DNA of 64,000 bases. Source: Xanthomonas vasicola. Lineage in GTDB: Bacteria; Pseudomonadota; Gammaproteobacteria; Xanthomonadales; Xanthomonadaceae. Below, one piece after another: positions 52,125 to 64,000 of the stretch. Position 1 is the first letter of the stretch. The number at the start of each line of letters is the position of its first letter. The position numbers and the translations under genes are program-made. Location of the stretch: the NCBI RefSeq assembly GCF_000772705.2, contig NZ_JSBW02000027.1:186001-250000 (forward strand). The letters are read 5' to 3'. Under the pieces are notes generated by a model, which was not told the origin of the DNA, made no database searches, and saw only the letters and a list, made by a program, of their open reading frames with translations.

Positions 52125-52268
52125 AGAGCGGCTAACAAAACCTAGCGAGCGGCTCTCTGGTGGGCGCGGACGGCGCGCTCAGAACCGCAATGTACGAGTG
52201 GTCGACGCCGATTCCGAGCACCGGCCGCGCCCGCCTGGCGGCTGCGCAGTCGTTTTGTCAGCTGCTCT
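52125..52268. mobile_element. MITE-like repeat element, copy B
   Basis: A 144-bp element with terminal inverted repeats AGAGCGGCTAACAAAAC and, from the right end reversed, AGAGCAGCTGACAAAAC (15 of 17 identical). The interior matches copy A at 11474-11611 (TGGGCGCGGA-GGCGC, TGTACGAG, GCCGATTCCGAGC, GCGCAGTCG). It is non-coding and lies 115 bp upstream of dnaE. Confidence 0.7.
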
Positions 52269-52382
52269 TGGGCACCACGCGCTCGGCTCCGAGGTGTCAC
52301 CCCGACCCCGCCGCCCCAGCTGTCAAGCCTTGTTCGTCCCCGCCCCCGCCGGTACCCTGACCGCGCATTATTCCGGTCTCGC

Positions 52383-55971
<3,589 letters not shown>

Positions 55972-55973
<2 letters not shown>

Positions 55974-56060
55974 GAATGGGAATCGGGAATGGGGAATCGC
56001 AAAAGCGCGGCGGCCGGATACCTTGCTCTGATTCCCGATTCTCCATTCCCGATTCCGCTC
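55972..56060. repeat. GGGAATCG-type inverted repeat pair 5
   Basis: Left unit GAGAATGGGAATCGGGAAT, then GGGGAATCGCAAAAGCG, starting at the dnaE stop (55972-56007); right unit GATTCCCGATTCTCCATTCC then CGATTCCGCTC (56030-56060). It fills most of the dnaE-accA gap. Confidence 0.7.
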
Positions 56061-56131
56061 CCAACGCCCCCGTACGGGCCGAAGGCAGCGCTTCAGCTAC
56101 ACTCCCCGCCTTACGTTGACGACGCCATTGC

Positions 56132-57091
56132 ATGAATCCTAACTACCTCGACTTCGAGCAACCCATCGCCGATCTGGAAGCAAAGATCCAGGAACTGCGC
56201 AAGGCCAGTACCGGGCCTGCGGTCAACGTGGAGACCGAAGTGCGTGCGCTGCGCGACAAGCTGCGCGTGCGCACCGCGCAGATCTTCCGCGATCTGTCCG
56301 CCTGGCAGGTCTCCCAGCTGGCGCGCCATCCGCAGCGCCCGTACACGCTGGATTACATCGACACCATCTGCGACGAATTCCAGGAACTGGCCGGCGACCG
56401 CGCCTATGCCGACGACAAGGCGATCGTGGGTGGCCTTGGCCGTATCGACGGCCGCCCGGTGGTGATCATCGGGCACCAGAAGGGCCGTGACACCAAGACC
56501 AAGGTGGCGCGCAACTTCGGCATGCCGCGTCCGGAGGGCTACCGCAAGGCGCTGCGCCTGATGAAGCTGGCCGAGCGTTTCCGGCTGCCGCTGCTGACCT
56601 TCATCGACACTCCCGGCGCTTATCCGGGCATCGGTGCCGAGGAGCGTGGCCAGTCCGAGGCCATCGCGCGCAACCTGCTGGAAATGGCCGAGCTGAAAAT
56701 TCCGGTGATCTGCACCGTGATCGGCGAAGGCGGCTCCGGCGGCGCACTCGCGATCGGCGTGGGCGACCGCACCCTGATGCTGGAATACGGCACCTATTCG
56801 GTCATTTCGCCGGAAGGCTGCGCCTCGATCCTGTGGAAGGACGCGAGCAAGGCCAAGGACGCCGCCGAACAGCTCGGTCTCACCGCCAAGCGCCTGAAGG
56901 GCCTTGGCCTGGTCGACAAGGTCATTCGCGAACCCACCGGCGGTGCGCATCGCAATCCGGAACAGATGGGCAAGCGCCTGAAAGCCGTGCTGCTCAATGA
57001 GCTGGACGCACTGGAAAAGATTCCGGTGGATGCGTTGCTGCAGCAGCGTTACGAGCGCCTGCGCAGCTACGGTGCCTACGAAGGGCAGTGA
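56132..57091 (+). CDS. accA: Acetyl-CoA carboxylase carboxyltransferase subunit alpha
   Basis: Alpha subunit of the carboxyltransferase that makes malonyl-CoA for fatty-acid synthesis, working with AccD. The 319 residues match. Motifs: [48 protein letters not shown] (20 residues), [16 protein letters not shown] and [12 protein letters not shown]. It ends the essential gene block; tilS, which often follows, is not here. Confidence 0.98.
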   Translation: MNPNYLDFEQPIADLEAKIQELRKASTGPAVNVETEVRALRDKLRVRTAQIFRDLSAWQVSQLARHPQRPYTLDYIDTICDEFQELAGDRAYADDKAIVGGLGRIDGRPVVIIGHQKGRDTKTKVARNFGMPRPEGYRKALRLMKLAERFRLPLLTFIDTPGAYPGIGAEERGQSEAIARNLLEMAELKIPVICTVIGEGGSGGALAIGVGDRTLMLEYGTYSVISPEGCASILWKDASKAKDAAEQLGLTAKRLKGLGLVDKVIREPTGGAHRNPEQMGKRLKAVLLNELDALEKIPVDALLQQRYERLRSYGAYEGQ

Positions 57092-57151
57092 TCTGCGTGC
57101 ATGATGACGGCCGCGCCGAGTGCGCGGCCATGGAAAGGACGCCACACCCGC

Positions 57152-57907
57152 ATGTCTCCGCTTCTGCTGATCTCACTGCTGCTGCAAGCCGCCTGCTGCG
57201 TCCACGTCGTGCGCAGCGGGCGGCCCTTGTATTGGATCTTCCTGCTGCTGGCGTTTTCGCTGCTGGCGGTGCTGATCTATGTGTGCGTAGCGGTCATCCC
57301 CGATCTGCGTAACGACCCCAACGCACGCCGTAGCCTCAAGCGCGTGCGCAGCACCCTGGATCCGCAGCGCGAACAGCGCCACGCCTCACGCCGCCTGGAT
57401 GTGGCCGACACACCGGAAAATCGTCGCCAGCTTGCCGAGACATTGCTCGCACAAGGCAATTACGCGCAGGCGGCCGAGCACTATCAGGGCGCCTTGCGCG
57501 GCTTGTATCGCGACGATCCGCATCTGATGCTCGGCCTGGCCAAGGCCCAGTTCGGGCTGGGGCAGCCGCAACAGGCACGGCAGACCCTGGATGCCTTGAT
57601 TGCGGCCAACCCCAGCTTCCGGTCGCATGACGGCCATCTGCTGTATGCACGCGCGGTCGAAGACAGCGGCGACACCGAGGCGGCCCTGCACGAGTACGAA
57701 ACGCTGGCACAGGGCTATCCGGGCGAAGAGGCACGTGTGCGCTATGCACAGCTGCTGCAACGCACCGCACGCACCGATCAGGCCAAGGCGATCTACGAAC
57801 AGGTGCTGCGTCACTCCGCCGCCTCGCCCAAGCATTACCAACGCGAGCAACGCGCCTGGGGCGACCTGGCGCGCAAGGGTCTGCGCGAGTTGGATCCTAG
57901 CGCCTGA
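57152..57907 (+). CDS. Membrane-anchored TPR protein
   Basis: A 251-residue protein with two N-terminal hydrophobic segments (LLLISLLLQAACCVHVV; WIFLLLAFSLLAVLIYVCVAV). A cytoplasmic or periplasmic domain of tetratricopeptide repeats follows (RRQLAETLLAQGNYAQAAEH, MLGLAKAQFGLGQPQQA, VRYAQLLQRTARTDQAKAI). Such proteins usually scaffold complexes; the partner is not evident from context. ATG 57152 was chosen because it opens the first hydrophobic helix; codons from 57101 lack such character. Confidence 0.8.
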   Translation: MSPLLLISLLLQAACCVHVVRSGRPLYWIFLLLAFSLLAVLIYVCVAVIPDLRNDPNARRSLKRVRSTLDPQREQRHASRRLDVADTPENRRQLAETLLAQGNYAQAAEHYQGALRGLYRDDPHLMLGLAKAQFGLGQPQQARQTLDALIAANPSFRSHDGHLLYARAVEDSGDTEAALHEYETLAQGYPGEEARVRYAQLLQRTARTDQAKAIYEQVLRHSAASPKHYQREQRAWGDLARKGLRELDPSA

Positions 57908-57990
57908 TTCACTCGTCACTCGGAGACATCTGCGCAGTTGCGCGCGGCATGCATTGAATCGATCGGCAATCTGATCAGGGCGGCCACACC

Positions 57991-58453
57991 ATGCAGAGAA
58001 AGCCGCAAATCGAGGCGGGTCTCAGAGCCGAGATCGATCACTTGCTGGAGCAATCCGCGCAGATTTTTCGCGCCGGCACCCTGGCGGAATCGCTCGCCCT
58101 GGGATGTAGGTCTTGGCGCTGATCCCCGAGCCCAAGCAGCACGGGGATTACTACCCGCAAAGCCTGTCTACGAGTTTCGTAGAGGATTACGCAGACCTGC
58201 ACGACAGAGACAACGTGTGCAGTGGATCGAGGTGATGGCGCGGATGTAGGACGACCCGGACCACACCGACCATCTTGTCCTGATGACCGAATGCGATGCG
58301 CTGCTGCAGCTGGGAGATGAAGCACGCGTCAGCGCTGTCTTGGGCAAGATTTACGCGTTGTACGGCAGGAAGGGATTTGCCGGACACCAGAAAACGTATC
58401 TGGAAATGCTGCTCAAGCAACAGCCGACAAGCGCATCACCTCGCCACGCCTGA
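57991..58453 (+). pseudogene. Decayed gene for a conserved cytoplasmic protein
   Basis: A ribosomal reading can be followed through three segments. ATG 57991 opens MQRKPQIEAGLRAEIDHLLE and continues to LAESLAL; then, after a frameshift near 58100, LALIPEPKQHGDYYP to DYADLHDRDNV; then, after a second shift near 58215, VQWIEVMARM, an in-frame TAG, DDPDHTDHLVLMTECDALLQ and LEMLLKQQP, ending at TGA 58453. The joined product of about 150 residues looks like a small helical protein of a family I recall only as uncharacterised. With two frameshifts and a stop it is not functional as one polypeptide. Confidence 0.7.
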
Positions 58454-58489
58454 CGCGCGCGTCAGACATCACCTTGGAGATGTAAAGCA

Positions 58490-58924
58490 ATGAAGTCGTA
58501 CAACTCTGATGGCGTACAAAGCCCTATGCCACTTACCGCTGAAACAGCGACGCTCGCCATGCAGGAAGATCGCATTGATCGCCTGACTGTCTCGGACAAA
58601 TGGAAGAAGCGTTTCAAGGTGATCACCAAGGCCGGTGGTCCAAGGTTGCCAGATTTTCGCTCCCTGCCGATTGCCGAACGGAGAGGAATAAACTTCAACT
58701 GGCTTGCCTTCTTGCTGGGGCCGTTCTATTTCCTGGCAAAGGGGCTGTGGCGTCAGGCCATTGTTTACGTGCTGCTTGCGATTGCCTTGGCAACCCTCTT
58801 GGAGCTCGTCGGCCTCGGTAGGTTCGGGAGAGCAGTAGGCTACGGATTCGCCGCCATCTACGCAGTCCGAGCTAACGTGAGCTATTACGCCAACGTTGTG
58901 CAAGGCCAGGCGCCGTGGGTCTGA
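58490..58924 (+). CDS. DUF2628-family membrane protein
   Basis: A 144-residue protein with a soluble N-terminal half and two or three transmembrane segments (FNWLAFLLGPFYFLAKGLW, QAIVYVLLAIALATLLELVG, YGFAAIYAVRANVSYY). The pattern KW..RF..I......P.......NW.AFLLGPFYFL is that of DUF2628 proteins. Function unknown. A weak ribosome binding site (TTGGAGA) precedes the ATG. It follows the decayed gene. Confidence 0.75.
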   Translation: MKSYNSDGVQSPMPLTAETATLAMQEDRIDRLTVSDKWKKRFKVITKAGGPRLPDFRSLPIAERRGINFNWLAFLLGPFYFLAKGLWRQAIVYVLLAIALATLLELVGLGRFGRAVGYGFAAIYAVRANVSYYANVVQGQAPWV

Positions 58925-59171
58925 TGTTTCACACTGCAGTCAAACCGACGCCGCTCTGCGGCGCAGTCTGACTCAAGCGTTATGCAGCCACTACCGGACG
59001 TGGCTGCATCGCTTACGCAGATCGATCTGCCTGATCAGTCGCTGCCCGCCGACCGACAGCAGCGTGATGCTTCACAACAGGAGGTCTGCACGCAGATCCG
59101 TCAGCAGAAACAGCGTCCTGCCTGCGACACCGAACCGCGCAGGCGCGTTTTCGGCGCAGTGCGAAATACGC

Positions 59172-59618
59172 TCAGAACGGCTTGGCCAGCACCAGCCAGA
59201 TCACGCCGACCAGCAGGAACACCGGTGCTTCGTTGAACCAGCGCAACGCCCGCCCACTGGGCACTGCACGCCCCTGTTCGGCGCCTTTGACCCAGCGGCC
59301 GGACACGATGTAGTGGGCAAGGATCAATGCCACGGCAAACAGCTTGGCGTGCAGCCAGCCGCCCGTCACCATCGTCGGGAAATCCGGGATCACCCGGTAG
59401 CCCTGCCACAACACCGCGCCCAGCAGCAGCGCCAGGCCAAGCATGCTGTGGCCGAATTTGTACAGCCGCCGCCCCATCAACACCAAGCGTGCGCGTACCG
59501 CGGTGTCGTTCCCGGCTTCGGCAATGTTGACCAGAATGCGCGGCAGATAGAACACCGCGGCCATCCAGGCGATCACGAACAACAGATGGAAGGTCTTGAT
59601 CCACAAATACAGGGTCAT
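59172..59618 (-). CDS. hemJ: Protoporphyrinogen IX oxidase HemJ-type membrane protein
   Basis: A 148-residue, four-helix membrane protein of the HemJ/UPF0093 family, expected to oxidise protoporphyrinogen IX in haem synthesis. It opens MTLYLWIKTFHLLFVIAWMA (conserved His in helix 1) with YLPRILVNIAEAGN and the conserved WLHAKLFAVALIL of helix 3. Convergent with the DUF2628 gene and divergent from the methyltransferase gene. 58925-59171 has no gene I can support. Confidence 0.85.
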   Translation of the reverse strand: MTLYLWIKTFHLLFVIAWMAAVFYLPRILVNIAEAGNDTAVRARLVLMGRRLYKFGHSMLGLALLLGAVLWQGYRVIPDFPTMVTGGWLHAKLFAVALILAHYIVSGRWVKGAEQGRAVPSGRALRWFNEAPVFLLVGVIWLVLAKPF

Positions 59619-59686
59619 GCGCTGGCTCCACTGGCTCGCGTAGGATGACCCGCATTTTCACCTATCCGCGCACGCGAAAGCAGCTG

Positions 59687-60295
59687 ATGTCCATGCAGTA
59701 CTCCGATTCCAAACAGTACGACGCCCACTATTTCCGCCGCTGGTATCGCGATGCGGGCCTGGCCGACCCCGCGCGCCTGCGACGCAAGGTCGCACTGGCC
59801 GTTGCCCAGGCCGAGTACTACCTGGAACGGCCGATCCGCAGCGTGCTCGACGTCGGTTGCGGCGAGGCGGCATGGCGTGCGCCGTTGTTGGCGTTACGAC
59901 CGAAGCTGAGCTACCTAGGCTTCGACAGCAGCGCCTATGCGGTGCAGCGCTATGGCCGCAGCCGCCAGATCCACCCCGCCCGCTTTGGCGATTTCGCCTG
60001 GCTGCGCCCGTGCGCGCCGGTGGACTTGCTGATCTGCTCGGACGTACTGCATTACGTGCCCACCCGCGAATTCAACCAGGGCCTGCCCGGATTGGCCGAG
60101 ATGTGCGCGGGGGTGGCGTTTCTGGAAGCCTTTGCCGAAGAAGATGCGTTCGAAGGCGATCACGACGGCTTCCAGGCGCGACCGGCGCGCTGGTATCGCA
60201 AGCGCTTCGCCAGCGTGGGTTTTGCTGCGCTGGGGTCGCATTGCTGGTTATCGCCGCAGTTGGCCGGAGCCACGTCTGCGTTGGAACGTGGCTAA
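59687..60295 (+). CDS. Class I SAM-dependent methyltransferase
   Basis: A 202-residue methyltransferase with the SAM-binding motif I VLDVGCGEAAWR (about residue 46) and the acidic loop LGFDSSAYAVQRYG; motif LICSDVLHYVPTREF follows. The substrate is unknown. Starts at 59645, 59687 and 59693 are possible; I chose 59687 because the first 14 residues of the longest form are not family-like. No operon partner. Confidence 0.8.
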   Translation: MSMQYSDSKQYDAHYFRRWYRDAGLADPARLRRKVALAVAQAEYYLERPIRSVLDVGCGEAAWRAPLLALRPKLSYLGFDSSAYAVQRYGRSRQIHPARFGDFAWLRPCAPVDLLICSDVLHYVPTREFNQGLPGLAEMCAGVAFLEAFAEEDAFEGDHDGFQARPARWYRKRFASVGFAALGSHCWLSPQLAGATSALERG

Positions 60296-60475
60296 CCGGA
60301 GTGTGGACAGCCCAATAATTCAGGAACAGGGGCGTGATCCCCGCCAACCCATCTCACGCCGGCGCGTTTGTTGCCACACTGCATATGACGGCCTCAACCG
60401 TCCGCAGCCCCATTAAGGTGCAAATGCGCCAAAACCGGTATGCTGCGCGGCAGCAAAACCGCACGGATGGGTGGA

Positions 60476-61783
60476 ATGCTTTATCAACTGCATGAGCTGA
60501 CCCGCAATCTGCTAGCCCCCTGGGTGCATCAGGCCCAGGCCAACTCCAAGATGTTTTCCGACCCGGACAGCCTGTGGGCTTCGCTCCCGGGCGCCGAGCG
60601 CATGGCCGCCAGCAACGAGTTGTTCCACCGTCTGGGCAAGGAATACGAAAAGCCCGCCTGGGCGCTCGACGATGTCGAGGTCGATGGCCATTCGCTGCCG
60701 ATCATCGAACGCGAAGTGCTGAGCAAGCCGTTCTGCCGGCTGCTGCGCTTCAAGCGTTTCAGCGACCACGTCGAACTGATCGGCAAGATGAAGGAGCAAC
60801 CCGCCGTGCTGGTGGTTGCGCCGTTATCCGGCCACCACGCCACGCTGTTGCGCGACACCGTGCGCACCCTGCTGCGCAACCACAAGGTCTACGTGACCGA
60901 TTGGGTGGATGCACGCATGGTGCCGCTGGAAGCGGGCGCGTTCCGGCTTGAGGACTACATCACCTACATCCAGGAGTTCATCCGCCATATCGGCGCCGAG
61001 CCTCTGCATGTGGTGAGCGTGTGTCAGTCCACCGTGCCCGTGCTGGCGGCGGTGTCGCTGATGGCGAGTAATGACGAACCCACGCCGCGTTCGCTGGTGA
61101 TGATGGGGGGGCCGATCGACGCACGTCGCAGCCCCACCCAGGTCAACAACCTGGCGACCGAAAACGGCATCGAGTGGTTCCAGAACAACCTGATTCACGC
61201 GGTGCCGTTCCCGTATCCGGGCCATGGCCGCCAGGTGTATCCGGGCTTCCTGCAGCACGCAGGCTTTCTGTCGATGAACCCCAACCGGCACGTGATGTCG
61301 CACTGGGATTTCTACACTGATCTGGTCAAGGGCGACCTGCAGGATGCACAGGCGCATCGGCAGTTCTACGACGAATACAACGCCGTGCTCGACATGCCGG
61401 CCGAGTATTACCTGGACACGATTCGCGTGGTGTTTCAGGAGTTTTTGCTGCCGCAGGGCAAGTGGAAAGTGGATGGCCAACTGGTCAAGCCATCGGCGAT
61501 CCGCAAGACCGCGTTGCTGAGCATCGAAGGCGAATTAGACGATATCTCCGGCCTCGGTCAGACCGAGGCGGTGCACGATCTGTGCACCGGCATCGATGCT
61601 GCACATCGTCGCCATCTGGTGGTGGAAGGTGCCGGTCACTACGGCATTTTCAGCGGCCGTCGCTGGCGGGAAGTGGTGTACCCGCAGGTGCGCGAATTTA
61701 TCGCCCGCTACGATGCGGACCCGGTCGGCAGCCGCGACCCTGCCACCGTGACGCCGATCCGCAAGCGCAGTAAACGCGCCTGA
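60476..61783 (+). CDS. phaZ: Intracellular polyhydroxyalkanoate depolymerase
   Basis: Alpha/beta hydrolase (435 residues) that mobilises intracellular PHA granules. The nucleophile is Cys183 in VSVCQSTVP, replacing the Ser of a lipase box, as in Ralstonia-type intracellular PhaZ. Other motifs: LVVAPLSGHHATLLRDT (oxyanion region), VTDWVDARMVP, SIEGELDDISG (Asp) and VEGAGHYGIFSGRRWR (His). The start MLYQLHELTRNLLAP is the family N-terminus. A strong terminator follows, so it is transcribed alone. phaC is not in the window. Confidence 0.92.
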   Translation: MLYQLHELTRNLLAPWVHQAQANSKMFSDPDSLWASLPGAERMAASNELFHRLGKEYEKPAWALDDVEVDGHSLPIIEREVLSKPFCRLLRFKRFSDHVELIGKMKEQPAVLVVAPLSGHHATLLRDTVRTLLRNHKVYVTDWVDARMVPLEAGAFRLEDYITYIQEFIRHIGAEPLHVVSVCQSTVPVLAAVSLMASNDEPTPRSLVMMGGPIDARRSPTQVNNLATENGIEWFQNNLIHAVPFPYPGHGRQVYPGFLQHAGFLSMNPNRHVMSHWDFYTDLVKGDLQDAQAHRQFYDEYNAVLDMPAEYYLDTIRVVFQEFLLPQGKWKVDGQLVKPSAIRKTALLSIEGELDDISGLGQTEAVHDLCTGIDAAHRRHLVVEGAGHYGIFSGRRWREVVYPQVREFIARYDADPVGSRDPATVTPIRKRSKRA

Positions 61784-61798
61784 CAGACGCAATGAAAA

Positions 61799-61825
61799 AT
61801 CCCCGGCACGGCCGGGGATGTTTTT
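61799..61825 (+). terminator. Rho-independent terminator after phaZ
   Basis: Stem ATCCCCGGC / GCCGGGGAT around ACG, followed by GTTTTTA, beginning 16 nt after the stop. Confidence 0.9.
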
Positions 61826-61918
61826 ATCGTTCTCTATGTGCAAGCGCTCGGGCAAGGTCATGTGCCGCGGCAAGCGCCGGCATCGACGCTGCGCACGCCG
61901 ACGTCTCGACAAGGCGCA

Positions 61919-62835
61919 TCACGCACCCGCCTCACCACTTCTGACCAACAGCTGCTTGGCGAACATACCATGCAGCTTGCCGAAGGCGCGTGCCACATGC
62001 AGCGTGACGAATAACAACAACACGCCCACCGCGAACAACGGCAGCGTCAGCCAGCCGCTGGTCATATCCACGCCATCCCAGGTCAGCACTGCGGCGTTGT
62101 CGAACATCGTGCCAGCGGTGACGCGGCCAGACCCAACGACAGCGACAGCAGCGTGCAAAATACGGTGAAGTAGATAACGCCCAGCGGCAGCATCAACAGG
62201 AAGTACAGCATCGTGCTCCAGGTGCGCACGTCGGTGAACATCGCACCGATGCGTTGCAACCAACCACCTTGCAGACCCGGATGTGGCGGGCGACGCGGCA
62301 TGCGCACACCGAGCAGCGTTTCGACCACGCGACCTTCTACCAGAGAAAGCACACGCACCGAGCCGAAAAACAGCACCAGCAACGGCACCCCGATGATCAG
62401 GATCATCAAGCCGATCGACAGGCTGGCGCCGGTCACGACCCAGGTGAAACAAAACACGCCGGTGAGCAGCAACAGCAGCATGTAGAACAATGCGCCGTTG
62501 GTGCGCGGGTCGGCGGCCACGCCGAAAAATGCGCCGATCCACGATGCCCGCTTGGGTGGCACCGGTGGGCGCAACGCACGGGTCACGGTGACTTCGGTTT
62601 CGCGATAGATCTCGGCCACTTCCTCTGGCGCGCCGTAGCTGCTGGCGACGCCTGCAATGACCTCGGCTTCGCTCTTGCAGTTCTGCTCTGCCAGTTCGGC
62701 ACGCAGATATTCTTCGGCGTCGTAGAGCGCGTCCTGAATCATCGCCGGGTCGGCCCCGGACAACGCTTGGCGCAACTGCAACAGATAATCGGGAATGGTG
62801 GTCGGCAGCGGATGTGCCTGTGCAATCGTGTTCAT
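61919..62835 (-). pseudogene. HAAS/sensor-type membrane protein, frameshifted
   Basis: The N-terminal frame (ATG 62835) encodes a HAAS (DUF1700-like) helical domain (YLLQLRQALSGADPAMIQDA, EEYLRAELAEQ) and two pairs of transmembrane helices (LFYMLLLLLTGVFCFTWVV onward), and then runs out of frame at 62083. The C-terminal frame continues the protein (GTMFDNAAVLTWDGVDMTSG, then LFAVGVLLLFVTLHVARAFG) to a stop at 61919. The switch is near 62105-62115. A single-frame product would be about 305 residues. HAAS proteins are usually encoded next to PadR regulators, as here. Confidence 0.75.
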
Positions 62836-62870
62836 ACGTGGGTCCCCTCCAGCACTGAATCAACGGAATC

Positions 62871-63191
62871 TCAGGTGGCACGCCAGGCGGCGGTCCAGTC
62901 GCGCAGGCAGCCACGCCCGCTGTCGGTAATGCGGTAATACCGCCGCGGCGGACCGGAGGCCGATGGCTCGATATGGCTTTGCAGCAACCCGGCCCGTTCC
63001 AGATTGCGCAGCACCGGATACAAGGCGCTCTGCTTGCCGCTGAGCACGCCTTCCGACGCTCGAGACGTTTAGCGATGAGATAGCCATACAGCGGCGCATC
63101 GGCCCGGGCCAGCAAGGCCAGCGACACCGTGCCCGCACTCAGCTCCTTCTGAAATTTGCGTAGGTAGATATCCGGCTCGCTTATCGGCCAT
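62871..63191 (-). pseudogene. PadR-family transcriptional regulator, frameshifted
   Basis: The reading DIYLRKFQKELSAGTVSLA to LYGYLIAKRLER is in one frame, and SEGVLSGKQSALYPVLRNLE, RAGLLQSHIEPSASGPPRRY and YRITDSGRGCLRDW in another; they meet near 63055-63065. The only good ATG (63191, MADKR) is in a third frame, so a second shift near 63175 is likely. Joined, it is a typical PadR winged-helix protein of about 105 residues. It would regulate itself and the adjacent HAAS gene. Confidence 0.75.
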
Positions 63192-63560
63192 CTCTGCTAG
63201 GTCGAAGGTGATGCTATGTAGAACCTAGCTATAGCGAACGTGCCGGTCGTCATGGGCGGGAATTGGGGATTCGGCATTAGGGATTCGCCAAAACGAAAGA
63301 CAAAGGCGTGGTCGCCAGCTTGTTTGAGCAATTGTCAGCATCGCAGCGAGCTCCACCGCAGAACGCAACGCCGCCGTTGCGAATCCTCAATGCCCAATCC
63401 CCAATCCCCGTCCCACTAGCGCCCGCCTGCGCAAATCCCAGTGCGTTCATTAGCTTAGAACCTTTGGGTTACAGCCTTTCTGGCGCCGCTTTACTACAGT
63501 CGGTGTCCCCGTGCCGATAAGCTTCGCTCAGGGGTTTTCACTTTTCGATGGGGCAATGCA
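63192..63560. other. Gene-free stretch with inverted repeat pair
   Basis: About 370 bp between the PadR remnant and the last gene. It is largely occupied by repeat pair 6 (63255-63414). No further gene or convincing promoter is visible. Confidence 0.5.
63255..63414. repeat. GGGAATCG-type inverted repeat pair 6
   Basis: Left unit GGCGGGAATTGGGGATTCGG then GGGATTCGCCAAAACG (63255-63294); right unit GTTGCGAATCCTCAATGCCC then AATCCCCAATCCCCGTCCC (63376-63414). The intervening 80 bp are unrelated to those of the other pairs. Confidence 0.65.
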
Positions 63561-64000
63561 ATGCAAATGACACGCTTGGCGCAGCCGGCCATGGCCGATA
63601 TTTCCTTTGGTGCCACCCGGCGCCTGTGCCTTGCGATCGGGTTGGCGTTGCCGGCACTCAGCTTTGCGCAGGTGCAAGCGACTCCCGCCAATGCCGAGCA
63701 GGCCGTGGCCGAGCCGGCGAAAGCGCCGGTCACCGCCGCACCGGCAACGGCCAAGGGCTATCCGCTCGAAGCACAAGGCTGGGGGGCCAAACAGGGCGGC
63801 AATCTGTGGCAGGTGCGCTGGGCCGAAGACTGGTCGTATCTAAAGGACCCGTCCAAGCGCAAAAGCCCGTTCGATCCGCTCAAGTTCATCCCGCTCAATC
63901 AAGACGGCGATGTGTATGTGTCGCTGAGCAACGAGCTGCGCATGCGCAGCAACACCATCACCAATCCGGGCCTGGTTCCCGGTAGTCATTCGCAGCAGCA
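63561..64000 (+). CDS. Alginate-export-type outer-membrane protein (3' truncated by window edge)
   Basis: The first 146 codons of a secreted protein. A signal peptide (RRLCLAIGLALPALSFA) is cut before QVQATPA. An Ala/Pro/Glu-rich linker is followed by WQVRWAEDWSYLKDPSKRKS, FDPLKFIPLNQDGDVYVSLS and NELRMRSNTITNPGL, which resemble the start of alginate_exp-type porins as I remember them. The gene runs off the window, so barrel and length cannot be checked. The start could be ATG 63561 or 63567. Confidence 0.65.
   Translation, partial: MQMTRLAQPAMADISFGATRRLCLAIGLALPALSFAQVQATPANAEQAVAEPAKAPVTAAPATAKGYPLEAQGWGAKQGGNLWQVRWAEDWSYLKDPSKRKSPFDPLKFIPLNQDGDVYVSLSNELRMRSNTITNPGLVPGSHSQQ

Larger units (their letters stand above)
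51732..52382. other. Gene-free stretch between rnhB and dnaE
   Basis: About 650 bp. It holds three tandem 9-bp units (51766-51792) and the MITE-like element copy B (52125-52268). I see no frame with a ribosome binding site and no clear dnaE promoter; the region GC content resembles the rest of the chromosome. Confidence 0.55.

Overview
The window is high-GC gammaproteobacterial chromosome, almost certainly Xanthomonas. Three things point there: the gene order glnD-dapD-dapE-asnB, the block rpsB-tsf-pyrH-frr-uppS-cdsA-dxr-rseP-bamA-lpxD-fabZ-lpxA-lpxB-rnhB-dnaE-accA, and the family content (TonB-dependent receptor, GH3 glucosidase, PHA depolymerase). I cannot name the species from the sequence alone. 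No plasmid, prophage, intact insertion sequence or CRISPR array is visible.

Layout. 1-1.4 kb: 3' part of a GH3 beta-glucosidase. 1.5-1.7 kb: tRNA-Leu(CAG) with promoter and terminator. 1.9-6.7 kb (minus): a MarR-controlled tripartite drug efflux operon, divergent from an AraC-type regulator. 7.7-10.3 kb: parC followed by 100-bp tandem repeats that duplicate its own 3' end. 10.3-19 kb: accessory genes (small unknown protein, thiopurine methyltransferase, haem-ligand-less bacterioferritin, penicillin acylase family protein, siderophore receptor with a possible Fur box, beta-helix protein). 19.1-28 kb (minus): map-glnD-dapD-small ORF-arsC-like-GNAT(frameshifted)-dapE-asnB, a nitrogen and lysine/diaminopimelate/asparagine block with many 4-nt start/stop overlaps.

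28.3-34.1 kb: a Csu-like archaic chaperone-usher pilus cluster lying between map and rpsB. 34.3-57.1 kb: the large essential block for translation, UMP kinase, isoprenoid, phospholipid, outer-membrane assembly, lipid A, DNA replication and fatty-acid synthesis. It is interrupted by an HDOD-GGDEF protein after tsf and by a small lower-GC island between bamA and lpxD. 57.1-64 kb: TPR protein, a decayed gene, a DUF2628 protein, HemJ, a methyltransferase, a PHA depolymerase, a PadR/HAAS pair in which both genes are frameshifted, and the start of an alginate-export-type porin.

The most interesting item is upstream of asnB. A 29-codon leader peptide with eight Asn codons is followed by a perfect 14-bp-arm terminator hairpin, and a 13-nt segment at the end of the leader is an exact copy of the terminator's 3' arm. 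This is the layout of a ribosome-mediated attenuator, here apparently sensing asparagine. Other notable features are two copies of a roughly 140-bp element with terminal inverted repeats, six inverted pairs of a GGGAATCG-type repeat (some translated as the termini of LpxB and RnhB), a DapD with a roughly 125-residue Lys/Ala-rich N-terminal extension, and a small secreted-protein gene whose ribosome binding site lies inside a perfect 15-bp hairpin.
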